Part shown: positions 27,191 to 36,035 of the stretch, in pieces
Layout: each line of letters opens with the position of its first letter
Position numbering within the stretch: the first letter of the stretch is position 1
Assembly: GCA_963783945.1 (NCBI GenBank)
Contig: CAWAPS010000002.1
Location: 372,001 to 436,000, forward strand
Direction: 5' to 3'
DNA length: 64,000 bases
Origin: CAWAPS01 sp963783945
Lineage (GTDB): Bacteria; Actinomycetota; Acidimicrobiia; Acidimicrobiales; Palsa-688
The notes under the pieces: model-generated
Database searches by the model: none
The model's input: only the letters and a program-made list of their open reading frames with translations
Told to the model about the DNA's origin: nothing
Program-made: the position numbers and the translations under genes

Positions 27191-27382
27191 TCACTCCTCG
27201 ATCCTGATGGCCTGCTTCGGGCAGACGCGGACAGCGGCTTCGACCTTGGCGCGCAGCTCTTCACCCGGGTTCTCCTCCAGCACATAGAGGAAGTCGTCGT
27301 CGCGAACCTCGAAAACCTCGGGAGCGGCATCCATGCACAGGGCGTTGCTCTCGCAGAGATTGAAGTCGACAACGATGCGCAT
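27191..27382 (-). CDS. Ferredoxin, [3Fe-4S]/[4Fe-4S] P450-type
   Basis: 63 residues. MRIVVDFNLCESNALCMDAAP and AVRVCPKQAI give the CxxxxxC...CP spacing of the small ferredoxins that feed electrons to actinobacterial P450s. ATG 27382 chosen because GGAGGAAATGCTG places GGAGG 8 nt away; the ATG two codons upstream is too close to that site. Convergent with the TetR gene. Likely partner of one or more of the three P450s in this window. Confidence 0.92.
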   Translation of the reverse strand: MRIVVDFNLCESNALCMDAAPEVFEVRDDDFLYVLEENPGEELRAKVEAAVRVCPKQAIRIEE

Positions 27383-27706
27383 CAGCATTTCCTCCGGGGA
27401 GAAACGTTGGACCTGGACCAGCAGGGGTGGGAAGGGCGCAGGTCCGAATATAGGTCAGTGACCATCAACCGGATGTTGCGTCCCTGAGCACTTTCATCGC
27501 TCGATGCTAGACAGTCGTTCAGCATCAGGCAAGACCGGGGCATCCTCCCCAGGTCGAATCGGACACCAAGGGCGGATCTCCGGCCCGGACGCCCCGTTTG
27601 TCCGCCGGGCCTCCCGCTGTCTAGGGTGCTCCTCATACCCGAAGAATCCTCGTTTTCCACCCGGTCACGCTGCCCGATCAGGGACACAGAAGCCGCGGGC
27701 TGACGC
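27383..27706. other. 324-nt divergent intergenic region
   Basis: Separates the ferredoxin (minus) from the F420-type oxidoreductase (plus). No coding frame with support. I see no clear -35/-10 pair; a weak imperfect repeat TGCTAGACAGTCGTTCAGCA lies at about 27502-27521. Nothing else. Confidence 0.5.
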
Positions 27707-28657
27707 GTGCCACGACCGTTCAAGTTTGCCGTTCAGGCGACCATGGCGCGGTCCGGGTCCGAGTGGCGCGACCTGGCCCGCCGGATCGAGGACCTCGGAT
27801 ATTCGACTCTGTTCCACGCCGACCACTATGTCGGCCCCGGACCAGCCAGCTCCCGCTCGCTCCTCGGCTCGCAGTACCTGGCGCCCATCGCCTCGATGGC
27901 AGCCGCCGCGGCCTGGACCTCGACGCTGCGTATCGGGTGCCGGGTGTTCTGTATCGACTACCACGTCCCTGCAGTGCTGGCCAAAGAAGCGGCCACCATG
28001 GACCTGCTCTCCGACGGCCGCCTGGTGTTCGGCATCGGCGCCGGGTGGCACGCTGACGAGTACGAAGCGATGGGGCTCAGCTTTGGTGACGGCCCCCGGC
28101 GGATCGACAAACTCGAAGAGGTCGTGGCTCTGGTCAAGGCCCACTGGTCCGGCGAACAGATTGACCTGACCGGCGAGTACGTGACGGTGGGTGGCTACTC
28201 GGGGCTGCCCGCTCCTGTGCAAAAGCCTCACCCACCCATAATGATCGGGGGTTCCAAGAGGCGGGTTCTGTCCTTTGCTGCCCGCCACGCCGACATCGTC
28301 AGCATCAACAATGTGGCCTGGGCCGACCCGGCACCCTTAGATGAGATTGAACGACGGGTCGGATACGTCCGCGCCGCTGCCGGCGAGCGGTTCGGCCAGT
28401 TGGACATTGAAACCTCGCCGTCCTGCACGGAGATAACCGACGATGTCGACGGGACGATCCGCCGGATCGCCCCCACGTTGCGAGACGCCGATCCGCAGAT
28501 ACTGCGCGACCACCCAAACATCCTGGTCGGATCAGTGAACCAGATGGTCGACCGTCTAGAGGCGCTTCGCGAGACGATCGCAGTCAACTACATCACCGTC
28601 CCGTCCGGACAGGTCGATGCTTTCGCTCCGGTCGTCTCCCGTCTGGCTGGCCTCTAG
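27707..28657 (+). CDS. LLM-class F420-dependent oxidoreductase (TIGR03621-like)
   Basis: 316 residues, luciferase-like TIM barrel. FKFAVQATMARSGSEWRDLA, GYSTLFHADHY, and GRLVFGIGAGWHADEYEAMG are typical of the TIGR03621 group; the central IMIGGSKRRVLSFAARHADI carries the F420-phosphate loop. Probably uses reduced F420 (hydride transfer to or from an organic substrate). GTG start. Monocistronic, next to the P450/ferredoxin region. Confidence 0.9.
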   Translation: MPRPFKFAVQATMARSGSEWRDLARRIEDLGYSTLFHADHYVGPGPASSRSLLGSQYLAPIASMAAAAAWTSTLRIGCRVFCIDYHVPAVLAKEAATMDLLSDGRLVFGIGAGWHADEYEAMGLSFGDGPRRIDKLEEVVALVKAHWSGEQIDLTGEYVTVGGYSGLPAPVQKPHPPIMIGGSKRRVLSFAARHADIVSINNVAWADPAPLDEIERRVGYVRAAAGERFGQLDIETSPSCTEITDDVDGTIRRIAPTLRDADPQILRDHPNILVGSVNQMVDRLEALRETIAVNYITVPSGQVDAFAPVVSRLAGL

Positions 28658-28792
28658 GGAATACGCACCTTGCCCCGCCGCCGGCGCCAGATCTGACCAC
28701 TTCGCGCCGGACCCGCTGAACCGGCCCTCTTCAGCGATAATTCAGGTCTGGTCACGGTTGCCTTTCAGCTTGACCGGCAATCGTGGGCGGCG

Positions 28793-29938
28793 ATGAGCAC
28801 AGACAGCCAGCAAGCGGCGAACCTCTTGGAAGACGCCCTCTTCCAGGTCAAGCGGATCATCGTCGGCCAGGACCGGATGGTGGAACGAACCCTTATCTGC
28901 CTTCTCGCTCGAGGGCATTGCCTGATCGAGGGTGTCCCCGGATTGGCCAAGACCCTTACCGTCTCGACCCTGTCCCGAGTGGTGGGCGGCAACTTCACCC
29001 GCATCCAGTTCACCCCCGACCTCGTGCCCGCCGACATCGTCGGCACGCGAATCTGGCGCCCGTCGCGGGAAGAGTTCGACATCGAATGGGGGCCGGTGTT
29101 CGCCAACATCGTCCTCGCCGACGAGATCAACCGGGCACCAGCCAAAGTGCAGGCTGCGCTGCTGGAGGTCATGGCCGAGGGCCACGTGTCGATCGGGGGT
29201 ACCACCAGGTTCGTCCCCGAGCCGTTCCTGGTGCTCGCCACCCAGAACCCGATCGAGTCCGAGGGCGTGTACGCCCTGCCCGAAGCCCAGCGCGACCGCT
29301 TTCTGATGCAGGTCGTAATAGGCCATCCGTCGTATCACGAAGAGATCGAGATCGCCCGACGCATGAGCGTGCACCGTCCGGAGGTCGAGGAGGTTCTCAG
29401 CCCCGAGCAGCTCGTGGCTCTGCAGGCCGCCGCTGACGAGGTCTTCGTGCACCACGCCGTCGCCGACTACGGCGTCCGCCTGGTGATGGGCACACGCGAC
29501 CCCGAGACGTGGGGGATGCCGGAGCTGGCGACCCAGATCGAGCTGGGGGCAAGCCCCCGCGCCACTCTCGGTTTGCTGTCGGCCGGTCGGGCCCTCGCCC
29601 TGCTGCGGGGCCGGCGCTTCCTCGTGCCCCAGGACATCTACGACGTGGCGCCGGAGGTCCTACGCCACCGCATCATGCTCAGCTACGACGCCCTGGCCAA
29701 TGGGGTCAAAGTCGACGAGATCATCGAGCACATCCTGCGCCGGACAGCCGGTCCGAGGGTCGCGCCCCACCAGGACGAGGCGGGACGGATCAGCACCGCT
29801 CCGACCATGGGCGGTGGGACGCCGGCGCCGGTAGCCCCGACGGGCGGGGGTACAGCACAGACCGCGGCCGTCCCGTTCGCACCGACTGCGCCCGCCAATA
29901 TCGCGCCTCCGGCCAACGGCAGCACGGGGATGGCGTGA
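28793..29938 (+). CDS. MoxR-type AAA+ ATPase
   Basis: 381 residues. Walker A appears as IEGVPGLAKT, Walker B as IVLADEINRAPAK, sensor 1 as LATQNPIE, and an AAA lid (BoxVII) PEAQRDRFLM. The C-terminal 60 residues are a Gly/Pro/Ala-rich tail. MoxR proteins act with DUF58 and VWA proteins as chaperones for maturation of metalloenzymes or envelope functions. First gene of a three-gene coupled operon. Confidence 0.93.
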   Translation: MSTDSQQAANLLEDALFQVKRIIVGQDRMVERTLICLLARGHCLIEGVPGLAKTLTVSTLSRVVGGNFTRIQFTPDLVPADIVGTRIWRPSREEFDIEWGPVFANIVLADEINRAPAKVQAALLEVMAEGHVSIGGTTRFVPEPFLVLATQNPIESEGVYALPEAQRDRFLMQVVIGHPSYHEEIEIARRMSVHRPEVEEVLSPEQLVALQAAADEVFVHHAVADYGVRLVMGTRDPETWGMPELATQIELGASPRATLGLLSAGRALALLRGRRFLVPQDIYDVAPEVLRHRIMLSYDALANGVKVDEIIEHILRRTAGPRVAPHQDEAGRISTAPTMGGGTPAPVAPTGGGTAQTAAVPFAPTAPANIAPPANGSTGMA

Positions 29939-30888
29939 GCACCTCTCCTCCCCCGTCGACCCCTCCGGCCTCCCTCGCGGGTAAGGCAACCGTCCTGCGC
30001 CGCCTGGAACTGGACGTCAACCGTCGCCTGGACGGGCTGCTGACCGGCGACTACCTGGCCGTCACCGCCGGACCCGGGACCGAACGGGCTGGGGCCCGGC
30101 CCTACGAACCGGGCGACGACGCCCGCCGGATGGACTGGAACCTCACGGCCCGGGCTCTGGCCCCCTACGTGCGTACGACCGACGCCGATCGCGAGATGGA
30201 GACATGGGTGGTGGCCGATCGTTCGGCCAGCCTCGACTTCGGCACCGCGGAGCGCGAGAAGCGGGAAGTGGTGCTGGCCGCGGTCGCAGCCTTCGGGTTT
30301 CTCACGGCCCGGCACGGCAACCGGATCGGGGTGGTAGTGGCCGGCGGAGAGTCGCTCACCCGGATTCCCGCACGCAGCGGGCGGGTGCCGCTCCTGGCCG
30401 CCCTCTCGGCTCTCTACGACGTTCCCCGCTCCGAGGGAGGCCCGGGCCCCAAAGCCAACCTGGCCGCCGCCTTGGCATCGCTCGAGAAAACCCAGCGCCG
30501 GAGGGGCCAGGTCATCCTGGTGTCCGACTTCCTTGACACCTCCGACTGGCAGATCGCCGCCCGCCGCCTCTCATTGCGTCATCAGATGATCGCAGTGCAG
30601 GTGACGGACCCCCGGGAGCTGAGCATCCCCGCGGTCGGGATTCTCGGGGTCGTCGATCCAGAAACCGGGCGCCGCATCCATGTTCAAACCAACTCGGCCG
30701 CGCTGCGCCAGCGTTATGAGGCCGCCGCCGTGGCCCGCCACGAACAGATACGTAGGGCCGTACTGACGGCAGGAGCCCAGCACCTCCACCTGTCCACCGA
30801 CCGCGACTGGTTGGTCGATATCGCCCGCTTCATCTCCAGCCGGGGCGCCCGGCGGGCCACCCCACGCCGAAACGAGGCAGCCCGATGA
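29935..30888 (+). CDS. DUF58 domain protein
   Basis: 317 residues. The DUF58 signature RPYEPGDDARRMDWNLTAR lies near residue 65 and is followed by a VWA-like fold (VVADRSASLDFG, with a degenerate MIDAS). GTG start at 29935 overlaps the moxR stop by 4 nt, and the upstream open frame is a shadow. Partner of the MoxR ATPase; cytosolic, no signal peptide. Confidence 0.92.
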   Translation: MSTSPPPSTPPASLAGKATVLRRLELDVNRRLDGLLTGDYLAVTAGPGTERAGARPYEPGDDARRMDWNLTARALAPYVRTTDADREMETWVVADRSASLDFGTAEREKREVVLAAVAAFGFLTARHGNRIGVVVAGGESLTRIPARSGRVPLLAALSALYDVPRSEGGPGPKANLAAALASLEKTQRRRGQVILVSDFLDTSDWQIAARRLSLRHQMIAVQVTDPRELSIPAVGILGVVDPETGRRIHVQTNSAALRQRYEAAAVARHEQIRRAVLTAGAQHLHLSTDRDWLVDIARFISSRGARRATPRRNEAAR

Positions 30889-31853
30889 CCTTCCTCGCGT
30901 CCTGGCGACTCGTCTTCATCATCGCGCCCGTCGCTCTCCTCGTCGCCTACATCCTGGCTCAGCGCAGCCGGCGCAAGGCTGCGGTCCGCTTCACGAGCGT
31001 CGATCTCCTGGCGTCCGTCGTTCCCCGAAAGCCGGCCTGGCAGCGTCACCTACCAGCCGCCGCGCTTCTCGTAGCTCTCGTCGTTTTCATACTGGCGTTC
31101 GCCCAGCCCGCCCGCGTCGTGCGCACGGCCAAGCAGCGGGCCACCGTTGTGCTCACCCTCGATACGTCAGGGTCGATGGTAGCCACTGACGTGGCGCCCA
31201 CCCGGCTGGGAGCCGCAGAAGACGCGGCCAGAAACTTCGTCCAGGCGCTGCCGCCCGGTATACAGCTCGGGCTCGTGTCCTTCTCGTCGTCTGCCAGCGT
31301 CCTTGTCGCCCCGACCAGCGACCGGTCTACCGTGCTGGCTGCGATCGACGGGCTCCAGGCCGGTGGGGGTACAGCTACCGCGGCGGCGATCAACCTTTCC
31401 CTGAAGGCCATCAGCTCGGTCCCGGTGGCAAAGGGCGGTAAAGCCGCCCCGGGCGCGATCGTGCTCATGAGCGACGGCAGCCCGAACATAGGCGAAGGGG
31501 ACCAGTCCCCTGCTGAGTCGGTCGCAACCGAGTCAGCTGCCGCCAAGGCGGCCGGGGTGAAGATCAACACCATCGCCTTCGGCACGTCGAACGGGACGAT
31601 AACCGTCCAGGGCGAGACCATACCTGTACCGGCCGACCCGACAGCGATGGGCCAAATAGCCTCGGCTACCGGGGGGCACACGTTCAGTGCTCAGACGGCC
31701 AGTCAGCTCAAGTCGGTGTACAACGAAATCGGCCGTGCGGTCGGCTATGACGTTGAGCGCCGCGAGATCACGGCTTGGTTCCTTGCCATCGCCCTGGCCC
31801 TGGCCATAGCCGCCGCCGTCGGATCGCTCATCTGGAACGAGCGGCTGGTGTAA
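30885..31853 (+). CDS. Membrane-anchored VWA domain protein (BatA-like)
   Basis: 322 residues: a hydrophobic N-terminal helix (about 8-24), a second near 58-75, VWA domain with intact MIDAS (LTLDTSGSM, threonine in GGGTATAAA, and LMSDGSPN), and a C-terminal membrane helix (about 296-315). It overlaps DUF58 by 4 nt (ATGA). Together with MoxR and DUF58 forms the classical MoxR-DUF58-VWA module; the client protein is not known. Confidence 0.92.
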   Translation: MTFLASWRLVFIIAPVALLVAYILAQRSRRKAAVRFTSVDLLASVVPRKPAWQRHLPAAALLVALVVFILAFAQPARVVRTAKQRATVVLTLDTSGSMVATDVAPTRLGAAEDAARNFVQALPPGIQLGLVSFSSSASVLVAPTSDRSTVLAAIDGLQAGGGTATAAAINLSLKAISSVPVAKGGKAAPGAIVLMSDGSPNIGEGDQSPAESVATESAAAKAAGVKINTIAFGTSNGTITVQGETIPVPADPTAMGQIASATGGHTFSAQTASQLKSVYNEIGRAVGYDVERREITAWFLAIALALAIAAAVGSLIWNERLV

Positions 31854-31881
31854 ATCGGGGTCGTCCCTAGACTCTCTAGCC

Positions 31882-32850
31882 GTGCGGTTCGTCGACGTGG
31901 CAGGAGTGCGGGTCTCAGTGATTGGGCTCGGAACTTGGCAGTTCGGGTCTCGCGAGTGGGGATACGGCGAAAACTACGCACAGCTCGAGGCCGGCCGGAT
32001 CGTCGGCCGAGCCCTCGACCTGGGTATCAACCTGCTCGACACGGCCGAGATCTACGGCTTCGGCCGGTCGGAGCGGATCCTCGGGCAGGCCATCACGGAA
32101 CGGCGGGAGGAAGCCTTCGTAGCCACGAAACTGCTACCGGTGCTGCCACTCGGGCCCGTCGTCGAATGGCGAGCCAGGGCCAGCGCCCGCCGCCTCCGGG
32201 TCGACCGGATCGATCTCTACCAGATGCACCAGCTGAATCCGGTCGTTCCTTTGCGGGCTCAAATGGATGGCATGCGGCGGGCGGTGGACAGCGGCGTAGT
32301 TGGCCACGTCGGGGTCAGTAACTTCTCGCTGGCCCGCTGGCAGGCGGCCGAGACCGGTCTCGGCGAGCCGGTGCTCTCCAACCAGGTCAGCTTCAGCCTC
32401 GTCGATCGCCGGCCCCTCGACGACCTGGTGCCGTGGGCCGCCGGCCACGATCGCCTGGTGATCGCATACAGTCCTTTAGGTCAGGGCTTGCTCTCGGGCC
32501 ACTACGACTCCACCAACGCTCCCCGCCATGGCGTGCGAGGCCTTAACCCGCTCTTCCTGCCGGAGAACCTGGTTCGAGCCGGCGACCTGCTGGACGCCTT
32601 GCGCCACGTGGCCGACAACCATGGCGCGACGCCGGCACAGGTTGCCCTTGCGTGGGTGGTCCGGCGTCCCAACGTCGTCGCCATCCCCGGGGCCAGCAGC
32701 GTCGATCAGCTGGAACACAACGCCGCGGCCGCCGACCTCGAGCTATCAGACGACGAAGATGAACAGCTGACGTCAGCCGCGGAAGCGTTCCACCCTCTCG
32801 AAGGTCCGGCGGCGTTTCCGAAGCTGCTGCGCCGGAGGCTTCCGCTCTAG
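31882..32850 (+). CDS. Aldo/keto reductase
   Basis: 322-residue (alpha/beta)8 NADPH-dependent reductase. Catalytic tetrad visible: Asp and Tyr in LLDTAEIYGFGRSE, Lys in FVATKLL, and His in YQMHQLNP. The C-terminal NADPH site is AIPGASSVDQLEHNAAAAD. GTG start 28 nt after the VWA gene, so it may be co-transcribed, though function is likely independent. Substrate unknown. Confidence 0.93.
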   Translation: MRFVDVAGVRVSVIGLGTWQFGSREWGYGENYAQLEAGRIVGRALDLGINLLDTAEIYGFGRSERILGQAITERREEAFVATKLLPVLPLGPVVEWRARASARRLRVDRIDLYQMHQLNPVVPLRAQMDGMRRAVDSGVVGHVGVSNFSLARWQAAETGLGEPVLSNQVSFSLVDRRPLDDLVPWAAGHDRLVIAYSPLGQGLLSGHYDSTNAPRHGVRGLNPLFLPENLVRAGDLLDALRHVADNHGATPAQVALAWVVRRPNVVAIPGASSVDQLEHNAAAADLELSDDEDEQLTSAAEAFHPLEGPAAFPKLLRRRLPL

Positions 32851-32866
32851 ACCCTGGCGGACGCTG

Positions 32867-33421
32867 TCAGCTTCCGTCGGAGGGGTGGAGGACGTCGTCG
32901 GGTTGGCGGTCGGCCCGACGGCGCAGCCATAGGGGAAAGGCGAACCAGCCGCTTACGAATACGACAGCCGTTCCTGCTGCGCATATTCCGCCGACCACAC
33001 CGCCGGCGATCCAGTCACAGGTGAGCAGGACCGCGCCGACCATGGAGATCGAGAGCACGATCAACCCGACGACGGACAAGGCGTTGGAGACCGCCACCAG
33101 CTCGTCTTTCAACCCGGTCCGGAAAAGGAACCGGTGGACGGCCACGGGAGCGATCAGCAGAGCGGCCGCCATCGCCGACAACAACAAGGTGACGATGTAC
33201 ACGCCCCGCTGAAAGGTCGTGGTTTGCCCAAACCGAGCCTGGAACGCGATGCCCAGTAGGAAGGCAAAGAGGATTTGCACCCCCGTGCCAATGACCCGGA
33301 GCTCTTGCAGCAGCTCAGCCCAGTTGCGATCCAGCTGATGGGCGCGGGACTCGTCCCGGGTGTAATCAGGCGTTCGGGCCTCCGGATCGTTGCGCCGCGG
33401 CGCGGCCTCGCTATCGATCAT
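32867..33421 (-). CDS. DUF6328 family membrane protein
   Basis: 184 residues, four membrane helices. ELLQELRVIGTGVQILFAFLLGIAF and FQRGVYIVTLLLSAMAAALLIAPVA (as the helical hairpin) are typical of the actinobacterial DUF6328 family; HRFLFRTGLKDELV follows. Function unknown. Its stop is 16 nt from the convergent aldo/keto reductase. Confidence 0.82.
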   Translation of the reverse strand: MIDSEAAPRRNDPEARTPDYTRDESRAHQLDRNWAELLQELRVIGTGVQILFAFLLGIAFQARFGQTTTFQRGVYIVTLLLSAMAAALLIAPVAVHRFLFRTGLKDELVAVSNALSVVGLIVLSISMVGAVLLTCDWIAGGVVGGICAAGTAVVFVSGWFAFPLWLRRRADRQPDDVLHPSDGS

Positions 33422-33751
33422 TGGTCATCCTCGCTACAGTCTGTTGGCCGCCGGCTCAGCTGACCGTCACGAGCAGCTGCTGGTGATGCAAGACGTGGGG
33501 GGTCATCGGACGTGGCGGCCCCTTCTGGTCGTCATCTGGCTGTGGACCTGGGGCTGGACGCCCCGAACAGGGCGCTCAGCACCAACTCAGCAATCGCCGG
33601 GACGCACAGCGCACGAAGGCAACGTCGACCCATCGGTGACCTCCCACTGGTCGGACTCACCGTTTATTTCCCCGCCACCGGAGGCCCGAAACCGGAAATC
33701 CGCTCTCACATATTGCTCACATGTGGGCTGTGCGACAGTACTGACGGTCCA
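33422..33751. other. 330-nt divergent region upstream of the two-component pair
   Basis: Separates the DUF6328 gene from the response regulator. Although the regulator frame stays open back to 33512, that extension has no ribosome site and no homology. Contains the CTCACAT direct repeat listed separately. No other feature seen. Confidence 0.5.
33705..33722 (+). promoter_or_regulatory. CTCACAT direct repeat, 11-bp period, before the response regulator
   Basis: CTCACAT at 33705-33711 and again at 33716-33722. Two direct half-sites one helical turn apart are the usual target architecture of OmpR-family regulators, and the pair lies 30 nt before the regulator's own start. Autoregulation is inferred. 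Confidence 0.4.
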
Positions 33752-34432
33752 ATGCGAGTCCTGGTTGTGGAAGACGAAACGAGGATGGCCGCCCTGCTCA
33801 AGCGGGGCCTGGAGGAGGAGCGCTACGCCGTCGACGTGGCTTCCAATGGCCCAGACGGACTCTGGCTCGGTACTGAGAACGCGTACGATGTCATAGTCCT
33901 GGACGTGATGCTTCCCGGATTGAACGGGTTCGATGTCTGCCGGCAGCTCCGCGAGAAGGATCGGTGGGCCCCGATATTGCTCTTGACCGCCCGCGACGCA
34001 GTCGAGGACCGCATTCGGGGCCTCGATGCCGGGGCCGATGACTACCTCGCCAAGCCCTTCGCCTTCGGTGAGCTTCTGGCTCGCCTCCGAGCCTTGCTAC
34101 GGCGAGGCGCCCAGGAACGCCCGGCGGTCCTGGCCGTCGGCGACCTCAGGTTGGACCCGGCGACCCGGGCGGTGAGCCGGGCGGACGAGCCGGTCGAGTT
34201 GACCGCCAAGGAGTACGCCCTCCTGGAGCTCCTGATGCGCCATCCGGGCGAGGTGCTGTCGAGAACCCGCATTCTCGAGCATGTGTGGGATTTTGCCTAT
34301 GACCCGGCCAGCAATGTGGTGGACCAATACGTGGCGTACCTGAGGCGCAAGCTGGACAAGCCGTACGGACGGGACGACATCGAGACCGTCCGGGGCGCCG
34401 GATACCGTCTCCGCGCTTCTGGACATAGGTAG
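33752..34432 (+). CDS. OmpR-family response regulator
   Basis: 226 residues. Receiver domain 1-115 with the acidic pocket VVEDE, phospho-acceptor Asp in VIVLDVMLPGLNG, Thr in LLTARD and Lys in LAKPFAFGEL; winged-helix effector domain in the second half ending VDQYVAYLRRKLD and VRGAGYRLRA. Start ATG 33752 fits the family's usual N-terminus (MRVLVVEDE). Stop overlaps the kinase GTG start by one base (TAGTG). Confidence 0.95.
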   Translation: MRVLVVEDETRMAALLKRGLEEERYAVDVASNGPDGLWLGTENAYDVIVLDVMLPGLNGFDVCRQLREKDRWAPILLLTARDAVEDRIRGLDAGADDYLAKPFAFGELLARLRALLRRGAQERPAVLAVGDLRLDPATRAVSRADEPVELTAKEYALLELLMRHPGEVLSRTRILEHVWDFAYDPASNVVDQYVAYLRRKLDKPYGRDDIETVRGAGYRLRASGHR

Positions 34433-35964
34433 TGGTCAGGTTGCCGTGGAGTCGGGGGCCGCGGATCTGGCGACCCCGAAGCGTTAGGGGCCGGCTGGTC
34501 GCCACCTACACGGTGGTAGCCATCGTGCTGGCTACCGGCGGCTTCGCGGTCTTCGTGGTCCTGCTGAACCGGGGCCTCGACGCGTCCGTCAATGCCACCC
34601 TTCAAGGCCGGGTAGCCCCGCTGGTGACCTCTGTGGCGAACGGTGCTCCCGGCGCTGTGCCCGACACCGGCCTGGCCGCGCCTGAGCACCGCGCCAGCTC
34701 GCCAGCCCGGCCCGGTACGGGATCAGCGGGCAGCACGGGTGGCACCGGGGCGAACGCCCTCCCCTACGTCTACGGCTTCTCCATCGTCTACCAGCCCGAC
34801 GGCACGATCGTGCAGGCCGACCCGACGACCCTGAGAGTGTCACCACTTACCGTCACACAGCTGGAGAGGGCCGGCAAAGGAGCCACTTACTTCACTGTCG
34901 GCCGCGAGGAGGACGAGCTTCGGGTCCTGGCCGTTCCCGTCACCCGAGCCGACGGGACATGGATCGTGGCGGTGGGATCGAACGTCGATGTCGTGACCGA
35001 CGCCGCCAACAAGGCCATCCGAGAGCTGCTGCTGGCGGTTCCCGTTCTGATCCTGGTGGCGGCGGTTGGAGCCTGGCTCCTTTCGGGCGCGGCCCTCCGC
35101 CCCGTGGACCGCCTGCGCTCGGACGCCGCCCGCTTGGGCGCCCACGACCCTGAGAGCCGGCTCCGGGTTCCCGAGACGGCCGACGAGCTGGCCCGGCTGG
35201 CCGACACCTTCAACGGCCTGCTGGACCGGCTCCAGAACTCTCTCGCCCGTCAGCGCAACCTGGTCGCTGACGCCGGGCACGAGCTGCGTACCCCGCTGGC
35301 GGTGCTGCGCACCGAACTCGACCTGGCCGACCGGCCGAATCGCAGCCGGGACGACCTGGCCGAGGCCATAACCCACGCCCGCCTCGAAGTCGACCGCTTG
35401 TGCGAGCTGGCCGAAGACCTGCTCTTTCTCGCTCGGGCCGATGAGCACCGGGCGCTTATCGCACCCGCACCGATCGATCTCACCACGGTGGTCAACGACG
35501 CGGCGCGCGCCGCCCGGGCTGCGGCCAGTCACAAGTCGATCAGCCTGGTGAGCGAAATCAGCGAATCGGTACCGGTTCGGGGCGATCCCTCGGCGCTCAG
35601 ACGGGCGGTGGACAACCTGGTGAGCAACGCCTTGCGGGCTACCCCGACAGGCGGCACCGTCACCGTCTCGACCGAGCGCTCGGGGCGGACGGCCACCGTG
35701 ATGGTGGCGGACACCGGCCCGGGCTTTCCCGAGGAGTTCCTGGCCCACGCCTTCGAACGGTTCCGGCGTCCCGACAGCTCCAGAACCGCGGTGACCGGCG
35801 GGGCCGGGCTCGGTCTGGCCATCGTGTCGGAGATCGTGCGCGCCCACCACGGCGCCGTTCACGCCGACAACCGGCCGGGTGGAGGGGCCGTCGTAACCGT
35901 CACTCTCCCGGTGCCGGCCTCGGCCGACCCCCTCGCCGCCAGCGAAACGGCGGCGATCCGCTAA
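34432..35964 (+). CDS. Sensor histidine kinase, HisKA type
   Basis: 510 residues. Two membrane helices (about 25-46 and 200-220) flank an extracytoplasmic sensor with a Gly/Ser-rich linker (PGTGSAGSTGGTGAN). HAMP follows, then H-box DAGHELRTPLAVLRTELD, N-box RRAVDNLVSNALRATP, G1 VADTGPGFP and G2 GGAGLGLAIV. Cognate of the upstream regulator. The signal is unknown. Confidence 0.95.
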   Translation: MVRLPWSRGPRIWRPRSVRGRLVATYTVVAIVLATGGFAVFVVLLNRGLDASVNATLQGRVAPLVTSVANGAPGAVPDTGLAAPEHRASSPARPGTGSAGSTGGTGANALPYVYGFSIVYQPDGTIVQADPTTLRVSPLTVTQLERAGKGATYFTVGREEDELRVLAVPVTRADGTWIVAVGSNVDVVTDAANKAIRELLLAVPVLILVAAVGAWLLSGAALRPVDRLRSDAARLGAHDPESRLRVPETADELARLADTFNGLLDRLQNSLARQRNLVADAGHELRTPLAVLRTELDLADRPNRSRDDLAEAITHARLEVDRLCELAEDLLFLARADEHRALIAPAPIDLTTVVNDAARAARAAASHKSISLVSEISESVPVRGDPSALRRAVDNLVSNALRATPTGGTVTVSTERSGRTATVMVADTGPGFPEEFLAHAFERFRRPDSSRTAVTGGAGLGLAIVSEIVRAHHGAVHADNRPGGGAVVTVTLPVPASADPLAASETAAIR

Positions 35965-36035
35965 GTGCCGCCCCGGCCGCATGAGCGCACCGCCGTCACA
36001 CGATTCTCAAATCAAGGATTCGGCAAGATACACCC

